From Bradyrhizobium arachidis (GTDB lineage: Bacteria; Pseudomonadota; Alphaproteobacteria; Rhizobiales; Xanthobacteraceae): a DNA stretch of 64,000 nt. Below the pieces are notes generated by a model. The model saw only the letters and a program-made list of their open reading frames with translations. It did no database searches and was not told the origin of the DNA. Location of the stretch: contig NZ_CP030050.1 of NCBI RefSeq assembly GCF_015291705.1, positions 7,006,001-7,070,000 on the forward strand, read 5' to 3'. Below, piece after piece: positions 44,390-51,912 of the stretch. The first letter of the stretch is position 1. Each line of letters begins with the position of its first letter. The position numbers were made by a program, and so were the translations under genes.

Positions 44390-45161
44390 CTATCCGTGTC
44401 TGCGCCCGGGCCGCAGAAGTTTGCGGTAACCACCGCGCATCAACGTGAGGCCGCCTTGCACCAGGCGGATTGTTCGATTGCGCAGATCATACGTCTTCCA
44501 GGCACGATCGGGGATCCGCTTTTTGCCGAAAAGCGCCGCGGCGATAACGCGGTAGCTTCCGCCGGCTCTGTGAGCATCGAGCGCACGGATCGCAGCGCTC
44601 AGGCGTTCGCGCCGGTGTCTAGATAATCGGTAAAAGGCAGGGCCTGGCGCGCGTCCATTCATCGCACGCCACAGCCGGCGGGCTGCATACGTACGCGCGT
44701 CGAAATCGCCATCAAACGGCAGTTCGGCCGTGTATGACGCGCCGAGCACCGGCGGCTCTTTGGACCAGACACGATGATCTACAGCGCCAATACGCAGCAC
44801 GGCGTGCCAGCCGTCGACAGCGCGGCGCATCTGGCCGGTCGTAAGGTCGAGCAGTGGCCGAGACGGCGCCCGGCCGTCGTCGGCCATTGCGACCTTGACC
44901 GGGACGACCGCCGCTAAAACCTCAGGCGCCCAAAAGATCGTCTGCTCGTCGAAGGACCTCTGCGGGTCATGGGCGAAAGCAGATACCCCATTTCCTCCTA
45001 AATTCGTCAGTCACTTCGCCGTTCGGACTGTTGGCAATCATCACCTCGTACTCACGCCGATAGTCGGCGTTGCGGCGAAGACATTCCCAGGCGATGTCGG
45101 TGATTTCGGCGTCTTGTAGGCTCTTGTAGGAATCCGGCGACCGCCAGTCTAATTCAGGCAT
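44390..45161 (-). CDS. fseA: FseA excision activator, DUF6499 + DUF2285, joined by +1 frameshift
   Basis: The first frame (45161 to stop 44967) gives 64 residues of DUF6499 (LDWRSPDSYKSL, IAWECLRRNADYRREYE, EFRRKWGICFRP). The next frame has no start of its own near the junction but continues as DPQRSFDEQTIFWAPEVL and then the whole DUF2285 part (GGSYRVIAAALFGKKRIPDR, MRGGYRKLL). A single +1 slip at CGC-CCA-TGA (44975-44967 on the minus strand) gives one 256-residue protein. In ICEMlSym(R7A) the same pair, msi172-msi171, is joined by programmed +1 frameshifting to make FseA, which activates rdfS. The conserved break implies the same control here rather than a mutation. Confidence 0.82.
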
Positions 45162-45326
45162 TGCTTCCGCCCCATTGCACTTAGCTAAGAAGGATTGCGG
45201 CGCAATAGGTATGAACGAGGCGGTTGTAGGAAGCCCCTAATTTGGCACCACGTGGTGCCCCGGAATGACCACCCGTCAGCAAAAGAAAATGGTTCTGCCT
45301 GCAAGTCGGCAGCCGGCCATTTTCTA

Positions 45327-45599
45327 CTACTTGGAGCCCGTACCACGTAACATGCGGCCCTGCTCAGTTACCCATTTGGCGCGCGCAAGATGACTCTGAT
45401 ATGCGCTCCGCGCACGTTCTGGCTCTCGCTTGGGGTCCATGTGCAAGACCACTCGAGCCACTTCGCGCCAGTCCGCCCCCTCGCCCTCGGCCTGCAGAAG
45501 GCGAACGTACGTGACGACATGCTGTTCGTCATAGGCAGTCAGCGCCGGCTCATTCGGCGCGACATCCGCGACGTCAGGATCTAGCGGCGGCTTCGACAT
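45327..45599 (-). CDS. qseM: QseM-like antiactivator (DUF2285-type helix-turn-helix)
   Basis: 90 residues from ATG 45599 (MSKPPLDPDVADVAPNEPAL). The core DEQHVVTYVRLLQAEGEGADWREVARVVLHMDPKRE and SAYQSHLARAKWVTEQGRMLL-like end is a compact relative of the DUF2285 domain. QseM of R7A is such a protein; it binds both TraR and FseA and keeps transfer off. The position agrees: just upstream of fseA and divergent from a small repressor gene. A longer start at 45620 adds seven residues. Confidence 0.8.
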   Translation of the reverse strand: MSKPPLDPDVADVAPNEPALTAYDEQHVVTYVRLLQAEGEGADWREVARVVLHMDPKREPERARSAYQSHLARAKWVTEQGRMLRGTGSK

Positions 45600-45751
45600 C
45601 AGAGACGACAATATGCGCAAGATTCAAAATCAAATGGCGAAGCGCCAGCCTCGCCGGCTCGAAGAATTCCCAGCTGCAGCATATGGCATGCCACCTCCTC
45701 GGGCGAGCGTTCTAGAAGCGGCATTTCCGGTATTTTCCTTAATTGGAGCTC

Positions 45752-45794
45752 GGTCAGAGACCCTAATACAGCCAGGCCCGCGTATTATAACACG
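45752..45794. promoter_or_regulatory. Candidate QseC operators in the qseM-qseC gap
   Basis: The divergent gap contains the perfect dyad GGTC-AGA-GACC (45752-45762) and, 18 bases on, CGTATTATAACACG (45781-45794), palindromic at six of seven pairs around TTATAA. In R7A, QseC binds paired operators in this gap to set qseM and qseC expression. The second dyad lies 36 bases from the qseC ATG and overlaps a plausible -10 region. Identity as operators is inferred. Confidence 0.45.
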
Positions 45795-45830
45795 TAGCGC
45801 CAAAGTACGCGATTGCTTCCTATCCTGCGG

Positions 45831-46058
45831 ATGGACATTCGCAAGGTCTTTGGAGCAAACGCGCGTCGATTTCGACTCGCCCTTGGCTTAAGCCAAGAGG
45901 CCGTAGCGGAACGCATGGGCGTTGACCGGGCCTTCGTCAGCAGCATGGAGCGAGGGCTTCAAAACGCGACACTGCTCACAATCTGGCAGATTGCCCAAGC
46001 GTTGGGGGTCAGGCCAGCAGATCTGCTTGAGGAGAAGGTGTCCAAAGCTCGGTCCTGA
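45831..46058 (+). CDS. qseC: QseC-like Xre-family repressor
   Basis: 75 residues from ATG 45831 (a TTG at 45813 would add six). One Xre/Cro helix-turn-helix fills it: MDIRKVFGANARRFRLALGL, SQEAVAERMGVDRAFVSSME, then LLTIWQIAQALGVRPADLL. Size and divergent arrangement with the antiactivator gene match QseC of ICEMlSym(R7A), a controller-like protein that decides whether cells produce QseM. No clear ribosome site precedes the ATG, so leaderless translation is possible. Confidence 0.78.
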   Translation: MDIRKVFGANARRFRLALGLSQEAVAERMGVDRAFVSSMERGLQNATLLTIWQIAQALGVRPADLLEEKVSKARS

Positions 46059-46274
46059 CCTTCCGCGAGCCAGGTCCGCGTCCCGGGAAGTCGCGATGTG
46101 GACACGCGTTACGACTGCCGACCTAGCTTGCTGGAGCGGCGTCGAGCAGGTCTCGAACAGGCATGTTCCAAAGGACACGCCGAGCGCGCCGTCAAACGAA
46201 GTTTTGCTCAGATCGGCAGCAAGTACCTAGCACAGTGGTTCAACGCTCGATCATCGGCCGAGGGAGGATTTGGA

Positions 46275-46304
46275 AAGCCCCGCCCGGCGGACCGGACGGG
46301 GCTT
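46275..46304 (-). terminator. Stem-loop after the DUF736 gene
   Basis: AAGCCCCG (46275-46282) and CGGGGCTT (46297-46304) form a perfect 8-bp stem with a 14-base loop, beginning 13 bases after the DUF736 stop on the minus strand. Only a short T/C-rich tail follows, so it is a moderate intrinsic terminator or an mRNA 3' end protector. Confidence 0.55.
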
Positions 46305-46316
46305 GGTGAGGCGCCC

Positions 46317-46637
46317 TTACTCGCCGTTCTTTCGCGGCCGCGACCAGAGGAGGGTGTAGCCCTCGCCGCCTTCGTCATCGAACAGGTTCGCGTAGATCGG
46401 CGCGTTGAACGAGGGATCGTCGAGCTTGAGCGAGAGGTAGTCACGGCCCTCCTCGGAGCGCTTCGACCAGGCTGCCCCGATTTCCGCGCGACCCACGTAG
46501 ATGCGGTAACTGGGGGCGTTGTCGTTGGACCGGCTTGTCTCGGCGACGATACGGACGCCCTTGGCTTGCAGGCTCAGGGTGGCGATCTCGCCCTGGAAAT
46601 CATTGCCGACCTTCTTGAAAGAACCGATGTTAGCCAT
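46317..46637 (-). CDS. DUF736 family protein
   Basis: 106 residues from ATG 46637 (MANIGSFKKVGNDFQGEI), preceded by AGGAG. The rest is typical: LQAKGVRIVAETSRSNDNAPSYR, VGRAEIGAAWSKRSEEGRDYLSLKLDDPSFNAPIYANLF. DUF736 proteins are small, acidic, abundant in conjugative elements of Alphaproteobacteria and of unknown function. The composition and 'PIYANLF' ending are reminiscent of single-stranded-DNA-linked proteins, but no activity is established. A long structured leader precedes it (46638-46822). Confidence 0.88.
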   Translation of the reverse strand: MANIGSFKKVGNDFQGEIATLSLQAKGVRIVAETSRSNDNAPSYRIYVGRAEIGAAWSKRSEEGRDYLSLKLDDPSFNAPIYANLFDDEGGEGYTLLWSRPRKNGE

Positions 46638-46822
46638 GTGACTTCTCCTGTTGTGTTTCGGGCCCGCGACCACCGCGGCCTCGATGGCGATCTGCAGGCC
46701 GAAGACGATCGGCGACGCACCCGCTCGCGGGCCGGAGCGCAGCGGAGGACACCGTTGTGGCGACTTTCTTGTCTCGCGAGGAATGGGCGAAGCCCAGGGG
46801 AAGAAAGTCGCAACAACGGTGT
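46638..46822 (-). ncRNA. Structured leader of the DUF736 gene (family 1, copy 1)
   Basis: Upstream of DUF736 is a long hairpin whose 22-base arms are 46749-46770 and 46801-46822. They match at 21 of 22 positions and enclose 30 bases. Between it and the gene (46650-46748) lie blocks shared with the leader of the DUF2493 gene at 48730-48935: GCGGCCT-CG-TGGCGATC, then ACCCGC, GGGCCG-AGCG and AGCGGAGGA, in the same order and spacing class. This is the same kind of unit placed before two unrelated proteins. It may be a regulatory RNA, or a hairpin promoter active on single-stranded DNA. No coding frame is shared between the two copies. Confidence 0.5.
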
Positions 46823-47182
46823 TGCGGCTCAGACGATCGAGGCGAAGCCGGTCTTCGGCCAGATCAAGCCATCAACGAGGCCACGTGCGTCGCGTGCTGA
46901 ACCGCAATCTCGGAGAAGTCGTCGCGTATCTCGGTTGTGCTGAACAAGAGGTGAGAATGATTCGGCGCAGAAAGAGAAACAATCTGCTGCAATGGGCGGT
47001 ATCGCCTCCGAAGAAACGATCGAGACATCACCGCTCCGCCGCGGCTTAGTGGGCCGGCCGAAACGCGGGCAACTTGCGAGGCCGTCCGAGGGGGACTGCT
47101 CCTCCCGCGCTCAGGTCCCGATCATCCCTCGTTCAATGCTTCGATCTATGCGAGCCTGCTCGACGAAGAAGGCGATGAAAGG
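46823..47182. other. Gene-poor stretch; faint transposase relic
   Basis: No full gene. On the plus strand at about 46829-46880 a frame reads QTIEAKPVFGQIK, like the C-terminal T-V-E-PVFGQIK motif of IS1182-type transposases. It is too short to be sure and may be a relic. The remainder up to the membrane-protein stop (47183) shows nothing I can assign. Confidence 0.3.
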
Positions 47183-47665
47183 TCATCCCTCGCGCGTAGC
47201 GGCTGGAAGAACTGGGTGCGATGGATTCGCCGCGAGCCCAGCCAGTTCGAGCGAGCGCGGCTCTGCAAAAGCAGTCAAGCGTGTCCACGTTGTGCCCCCA
47301 ATACAGACCGCGCCAAGGCAAGCTAGGATCTCTCGCCAAGCCAGCGAGGGCATACCGATCTGGGACAGAGCGAACGCCACATGATAGCCGGCGACGGCGG
47401 CGGGAATAGCGAATGCTGTCGCGATTGCGATGCGCAAGTCCAGGGACCGACCAACGGCAACCGCGATCTGGCCGAGGACGAGCGTCAGCGCACCGCCCGC
47501 CGTTGCGATAAGCAGCGCGCCGACGACGCCGGCGCCGTTCTGCAACGCCGTCAGCCCGATACTCAGTGCGACGAAAAACGGCAAGGCATACACAGCAAGC
47601 GCAAAGATCGCCCAGCAGAACAAACCGATGCCGAGTGTTTTGAGAATAAGCCCAATGGCGAGCAT
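47183..47665 (-). CDS. Small polytopic membrane protein of the ICE
   Basis: 160 residues from ATG 47665 with a GGAG site. Four hydrophobic segments are clear: LAIGLILKTLGIGLFCWAIF, YALPFFVALSIGLTALQ, VVGALLIATAGGALTLVLGQ and the AIATAFAIPAAVAGYHVAFA region. A soluble tail follows. No known domain is recognised; similar small membrane proteins accompany DUF736/DUF2493 genes in related ICEs. Its start region is unusual: eight bases before the ATG can pair with the loop of an upstream hairpin (47666-47726). Confidence 0.7.
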   Translation of the reverse strand: MLAIGLILKTLGIGLFCWAIFALAVYALPFFVALSIGLTALQNGAGVVGALLIATAGGALTLVLGQIAVAVGRSLDLRIAIATAFAIPAAVAGYHVAFALSQIGMPSLAWREILACLGAVCIGGTTWTRLTAFAEPRSLELAGLAANPSHPVLPAATREG

Positions 47666-47726
47666 GGTGGTGGCTCCATGTGCATAGATCTGAGAGTCGC
47701 GCCTTCCACCACCACCACGGCGCGAC
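47666..47726 (-). promoter_or_regulatory. Hairpin with loop complementary to the start region (possible pseudoknot)
   Basis: On the minus strand the mRNA leader reads GTCGCGCC, a 15-base loop GTGGTGGTGGTGGAA, then GGCGCGAC: a perfect 8-bp stem (47719-47726 with 47696-47703). Twenty-two bases later comes GGAG-CCACCACC-ATG. The CCACCACC (47673-47666) is an exact complement of GGTGGTGG in the loop. Pairing would form a pseudoknot covering the spacer between the ribosome site and the start codon and could block translation. Confidence 0.55.
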
Positions 47727-47805
47727 CTGGACATAAGATCGAAAACGAGGCAGAGTTGCGGCGCATGCAACTACGCGTTCACGCCTGGAGGCGAGAAGGC
47801 AGCGC

Positions 47806-48729
47806 TCACGCGCCGCCGAACCTCCAGACGGGGATGCCGAGCCGCTTCGCCTTGTCGGCGAGGTTGTCCTGGATCCCCGTGCCCGGGAAGTGCATGACGC
47901 CAATCGGCAGGAACTCGAGCATGGCGTCGTTGCGCTTGAAGGGTGCCGCTTTGGTGTGCCTCGTCCAGTCGGGCTTGAAGGCGATCTGAGGCACCCTGCG
48001 ATTGGTCGCCCATTTGGAGGCGATAAGCTCGGCCCCTTTCGGTGAGCCGCCATGGAGCAGGACCATGTCGGGATGCTTGGCGTGGACCTTGTCGAGGCGG
48101 TCCCAGATGAGGTGGTGGTCATTGAAGTCCAGCCCACCGGTGAGGGCGATCTTCGGTCCTGCCGGCAGCATGAGCTCAGTCTCGGCACGACGCTTCGCCG
48201 CGATGAAGTCGCGGGAGTCGATCATTGCTGCGGTCAACTTGCGATGGGTCACCAGCGATCCCGATCGAGGGCGCCAAGATGAGCCTGTGTGTGCCTCAAA
48301 GCGCTCAATAGCCTGGTCGCGGAAGAGCTCCAGGCAGTTGCGGCGCTCGATCAAAGTTATGCCTTCGGCCGTCAAGCGCTCGAGTTCGACTGATCGTACC
48401 TCAGAGCCATTCTGCTCGCGCTGGCTCTTCTGCTGCGCCTGCTCGTTGTCATCGAGACGGCGCTCGATGCGGTCGACGGCACGATGGAACAGGTTGACGG
48501 TCGACCAGAGTAGTTCGCCCAGGTCCGGCTCGAGCCGCGTGTCGCTCAATGTCGCGACCAGGGCGTCGAACACATCGGCGACGGCGCCAGCGATCATCTT
48601 GCCCTCGGGAAGCGGTCGTGGGTCGGGCTCGTCGTCGAAGGGACGGTAGCCGAAGAGCTGAAGTCGGGTGAGGACGTGGTCAGTTGGAGAAGTGGCATGC
48701 GGCGATTCAACGTCGTCGTGGTCGGTCAT
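47806..48729 (-). CDS. DUF2493 (YspA/YpsA-related SLOG) protein
   Basis: 307 residues. The N-terminal half is helical and charged (DRIERRLDDNEQAQQKSQRE, probable coiled coil about 85-110). The C-terminal domain is a SLOG-type Rossmann fold: KIALTGGLDFNDHHLIWDRLDKVHAKHPDMVLLHGGSPKGAELIASKWA, then a Lys/Trp-containing KPDWTRHTKAAPFKRND. SLOG proteins bind nucleotides or their derivatives. In ICEs, DUF2493 genes lie among leading-region functions, but no role is proven. A family-1 structured leader precedes it. Confidence 0.85.
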   Translation of the reverse strand: MTDHDDVESPHATSPTDHVLTRLQLFGYRPFDDEPDPRPLPEGKMIAGAVADVFDALVATLSDTRLEPDLGELLWSTVNLFHRAVDRIERRLDDNEQAQQKSQREQNGSEVRSVELERLTAEGITLIERRNCLELFRDQAIERFEAHTGSSWRPRSGSLVTHRKLTAAMIDSRDFIAAKRRAETELMLPAGPKIALTGGLDFNDHHLIWDRLDKVHAKHPDMVLLHGGSPKGAELIASKWATNRRVPQIAFKPDWTRHTKAAPFKRNDAMLEFLPIGVMHFPGTGIQDNLADKAKRLGIPVWRFGGA

Positions 48730-48935
48730 TGGAGGGACCCTTTGCCGGATCGGCCGCGCCCATCGCGGCCTTCGTGGCGATCACTCAGACGGCGGGCGGA
48801 GCGGGCCAGAACCCGCAAGGGCCGAAGCGGCAGCGGAGGATGGCGGAGGTCGGCTATTTTGCCTCGCGATGCAAAGCGCGCCGGTTTGATGGCTGTCGTG
48901 TCTGCTCATCGCCGGCGCGCGGCGGAAAATAGCCG
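48730..48935 (-). ncRNA. Structured leader of the DUF2493 gene (family 1, copy 2)
   Basis: A two-part hairpin lies upstream: outer arms CGGCTATTTT (48851-48860) and AAAATAGCCG (48926-48935), inner arms GCGCGCCGG (48876-48884) and CCGGCGCGC (48912-48920), all perfect. The segment between hairpin and gene shares ordered blocks with the DUF736 leader (GCGGCCTTCGTGGCGATC, ACCCGC, GGGCCGAAGCG, AGCGGAGGA). The two hairpins have different sequences in the same place, so structure rather than sequence is kept. A further 9-bp dyad, CCATTGCCG/CGGCAATGG, sits beyond at 48943-48951 and 49007-49015. Confidence 0.5.
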
Positions 48936-49057
48936 GACGTAGCCATTGCCGGCCGGGTCCGATTGCCGTCCGATCGCCCTCTAGAAGGCCGAGGTCGCGT
49001 GCCCTTCGGCAATGGCCTCGTTATGACCGACCTATCAACGTCGATCGAAGCACCGGC

Positions 49058-50119
49058 CTATTCTGCGGCTAATGTCGACGAATGCAGGAAGCGGACGACG
49101 TCCTCTGGTACGAGTTGAAGCCGCAACTCTGCTCGGAGGAGCTCGATACCGAAGATGTGCAGGTCTTCGTTGAAATCGCCCAGCCGGGGCGACAACGCAA
49201 TCGCTTCAATGCCGGCTTCTTGCGCACGCTGGGTGAGCGTCGCCTGAACGGCATCTCCGGCGGCATCTGCGTCGCGGGCGATATAGAGCCGACGCAGGCC
49301 AGACGGCAGCAACATGGCTGAAAGGTGATTGGCCGAGAGCGCCGCGGCCATAGGCAGAGTCGGCAGCACGCAGCGCAATGAAAGCATGGTCTCGATTCCC
49401 TCGCCGGCGGCGAGCACGTCGTCCACCACGCCGAAGCGAACGGCGTTGCCGAGCAGGTCGCCCATGGCCCGTCGTGGCGTGTCGACTGGAGCCTTGCCGA
49501 GACGAATGCGATCAAAGCCGTCTGGATCGAGCCAGGTTCGGTGCGCGCCGGTGATCCGCCCCGCGAGGTCCGTGACGCAGGCTATCATCGCCGGCCAGGT
49601 TTCGGTCGGCGAATGCTCGTCCGATCGATAGTAGCAACGAGGATGGAAGCGGAGGCTGCCACCATGGTTGACAAGGGCTATTCCACGACGCTGCATATAC
49701 GTTTCGACCACCGTCCCCTCGATCCGGCTGGATATCGCAAAGAGCCGGCGGGCGGCTTCCTGTGATCCGGCCGGCGCCACCGAACGAACGGGTTTCGAGG
49801 CCAGCTGCGGCTCAGGACGAGGCAGCTTCAGAAACCGCCTCGCTTCCTCGGTGACCTCGCCGAAGTCGCGCAAACCCCGGCATTCGCGGATGATGTCGAG
49901 GAGGTCGCCATGCTCGCCGGTCGCAGCGTCAGTCCATTTGCCGGCTGCGCCCTTCGGCGATTCCTGGAGCCGCACGAACATCGAGCGGCCCGGCGTGTTG
50001 TGGACATCGCCGACCACCCAGTACCGCCCCGCCCGTTTGCCATTGGAGAGATAGTATCGGCACACTGCCTCGGCCTCGCGCGCGAGACGACGTGCCAGTT
50101 CGGCGGTGTCGGGGAACAT
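49058..50119 (-). CDS. Toprim-domain (DnaG-like primase/helicase-type) protein
   Basis: 353 residues from ATG 50119. A DUF7146-like N-terminal part reads CRYYLSNGKRAGRYWVVGDV, then KGAAGKWTDAATGEHGDLLDII. The middle segment is SSRIEGTVVETYMQRRGI and SLRFHPRCYYR. The Toprim domain (about 235-330) has VLAAGEGIETMLSLR with its catalytic Glu and LYIARDADAAGD with the Asp pair. Toprim domains act in primases and nucleases, so a role in priming the incoming strand is plausible. The start overlaps the stop of a 30-codon frame (TGATG), suggesting translational coupling. Confidence 0.85.
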   Translation of the reverse strand: MFPDTAELARRLAREAEAVCRYYLSNGKRAGRYWVVGDVHNTPGRSMFVRLQESPKGAAGKWTDAATGEHGDLLDIIRECRGLRDFGEVTEEARRFLKLPRPEPQLASKPVRSVAPAGSQEAARRLFAISSRIEGTVVETYMQRRGIALVNHGGSLRFHPRCYYRSDEHSPTETWPAMIACVTDLAGRITGAHRTWLDPDGFDRIRLGKAPVDTPRRAMGDLLGNAVRFGVVDDVLAAGEGIETMLSLRCVLPTLPMAAALSANHLSAMLLPSGLRRLYIARDADAAGDAVQATLTQRAQEAGIEAIALSPRLGDFNEDLHIFGIELLRAELRLQLVPEDVVRFLHSSTLAAE

Positions 50120-50211
50120 CACGCGACTTCCCGCTCACTGACGCGCGCGACTGGATAGGTGTCGAGCACCCTTGTTCCAGGAAGGCGACAGCGTGATCTT
50201 TCTTTCGTCAT
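50119..50211 (-). CDS. Candidate 30-residue leader peptide before the Toprim gene
   Basis: A 30-codon frame (MTKERSRCRLPGTRVLDTYP then VARVSEREVA) starts at ATG 50211, directly after a structured leader homologous to that of ardC, with GGAGA at the proper distance. It ends TGATG, overlapping the Toprim ATG. The peptide is basic and unlike anything I know. Its support is the ribosome site and the coupling; expression is unproven. Confidence 0.45.
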   Translation of the reverse strand: MTKERSRCRLPGTRVLDTYPVARVSEREVA

Positions 50212-50299
50212 TTTGGCTCTCCACGACGGGCGGCCGTGAGACTCTCTCTCGGCTTCCAACCCGTCGCGAACAGCCTCCCCTCCTCTCACTCTCGCGCGG
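50212..50299 (-). ncRNA. Structured leader before the Toprim operon (family 2, copy 1)
   Basis: On the minus strand: GACGGG (50265-50260) pairs with CCCGTC (50230-50225). Inside, CCGAGAG (50252-50246) faces CTCACGG (50240-50234) around a short loop. The order is the same as in the ardC leader at 51264-51351: GAGAGT-AGAG, GGCTG, GACGGGTT--AAGC, GAGAGAG-CTC-CGG, GCCCGTCG-GGAGA, then ATG. About 70% of positions agree, and the inner stem differs at bases that keep most pairs. The ribosome site GGAGA lies right after the outer stem. Confidence 0.5.
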
Positions 50300-50316
50300 C
50301 TACACGAGGCCAAGCA

Positions 50317-51263
50317 TCACGCCACCTCGTGATCGGCGACAACCGACCTCAGCGACGCGGGCTCAATGGACCCGGGAACGAAGCCGAGCAAATAGTCCGC
50401 AGCCTTGCTCGCCTGTGAGGCGGCACGCACGATGGCCCGATTGTCTTCGCGCAGGACCTGAAGCCAGGAGCCGATATAGCCGGCATGGCGCACGGTCGGC
50501 ACGATCCCGAGCGACGCGCAGCTGAACGCGGAACTCAACTCGGCAACCAGCTCTTCAAAGGCATATTTCTTCGTACCGTAGGATCCGTTCTGGTCGCGGT
50601 TGAGGCGCGAGGGATGCCCAGTCGCATGACCGAGTTCATGCAACGCGGTGCGGTGCCAGTTGATGGGCTCGAAATAGGCCTGCGGCGGCGGGACTTGAAC
50701 ATAGTCTTCGGTTGTTGCATAGAATGCGCGATCCCCACCAATCCGAAATGGAATTCCGCTGGCCTTGATCAGGGCGTCGACCGTGGGTTCGATAAGCCCA
50801 GCCGGCGGTGGGGGCGCAGCGATGGCAATGTCATCGGGCAGTTCCTCGCACTGATCGGTATTGAAAACGGTAAATCGTTTGAGGAATGGAATCGCCTGCG
50901 CGTCTTCGTCGGTCACGGCGGCGCGTCGCTTTTCGTCATACGGCACGAAACGATCCGCGTAGACAACAGTGGTGCCGCGCTCTCCCCTGCGAACGTGGCC
51001 GCCAAGCGAGAGCGCCTGACGAAAGGTGAGCCAACTTTGACCTGTAAATTCGCGTTCGATCACGGCTCCCCAGAGGATGAGGATTGCCGGTTGGTCGACG
51101 CGTTTTTCGGCATCGCCAGCGGCGCCTTCGCCGCGGCCGTACTCCAGGGCTGGACCCAGGGAACGCGTCCGGCCTCAAGCTCGGCGATGATCTTGTCGGT
51201 GATTTCGTTATAGAGGTTCGCGCGGTCCTGGCCGCCGCGCGCGCGAGCAGTAGGGTTTAACAT
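50317..51263 (-). pseudogene. ardC: ArdC-type antirestriction protein, frameshifted
   Basis: The start (ATG 51263) gives about 60 normal ArdC residues (NLYNEITDKIIAELEAGRVPWVQPWS ... PKNASTNRQ), then leaves frame near 51086. The body continues in another frame as ILILWGAVIEREFTGQSWLTFRQAL to the end, with the metallopeptidase motif HELGHATGHPSRL and the usual C-terminal EELVAELSSAFSCASLGI. The NRQ-ILILWG junction lacks about five residues (normally like YSGIN), so roughly 16 bases are deleted. Intact ArdC has an N-terminal ssDNA-binding and a C-terminal protease domain and protects incoming DNA from restriction. As read, no full ArdC is made. Confidence 0.8.
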
Positions 51264-51351
51264 CGCGGGTCTCCGCGACGGGCACCGCGAGCCTCTCTCG
51301 CAGCTTGTAACCCGTCACGGAAAAACCCAGCCTGCACTCTTACTCTCGGCC
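51264..51351 (-). ncRNA. Structured leader of ardC (family 2, copy 2)
   Basis: Homologous to the leader at 50212-50299. GACGGG (51316-51311) pairs with CCCGTC (51282-51277). CTGCGAG (51303-51297) pairs with CTCGCGG (51291-51285). GGAGA then precedes the ardC ATG. Conserved single-stranded pieces (GTT--AAGC on the left, AGAG loop) and paired stems suggest an RNA element controlling translation of early genes. Confidence 0.5.
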
Positions 51352-51912
51352 TCTTCGAATTCTGCCAGGCCACAGGCCTGATCAAGCGTGCGCAAACGGC
51401 GCATCGCCTTCGAGAAATGGCACCCGCAGGAGCGTGAGCATAGCGACGCCGAAGGCGGCACGCGGGACCGAGTGCAGCGACGAGACCGGTTCAATAGCGG
51501 CACCCGGGAACGGGGCAGTGATAGCGATCGCCGCAGGCGAGCCCCTTTCCCGAGTGCCCCCGGCGAGGAGCACCAAAGCTCTGGCGAGGGATCGAAGCCG
51601 TACGGCCGAGACGCTGCGCGGCTCGGTTCATATGTGGACGGCCCCCGACTTGCAAGGATTGGCTCTGGCAGCCATGCTCGGATCGCTTGCGCTCATATGT
51701 CCAGCCTGTTTTCGGGTCTTGCGACCACCGGCCAAGATGGGCTTCGCGGACAGTGAGATCCGAACACGAGAGCGGCATTTTCTGCCGGTAAACCGAGCGG
51801 AGCATTCCACTGACCGGCTTGCGCCGAACGTACCACCTCGTCCTGTCCTGCAAGTTCCGCCCCCAGCGTCAGACCTGCCGGTCCGGCGCCAAGCTCTGCA
51901 ATTCGTTCAAGT
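51352..51912. other. Non-coding stretch with a large hairpin upstream of ardC
   Basis: No gene is supported. A strong inverted repeat stands at 51499-51516 (GGCACCCGGGAACGGGGC) and 51541-51558 (GCCCCTTTCCCGAGTGCC), matching at 16 of 18 positions with a 24-base loop. It lies about 236 bp upstream of ardC, the same general layout as the hairpins before DUF736 and DUF2493. Beyond it, up to the IS110 element 4 transposase stop (51913), nothing is recognised. Confidence 0.45.
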
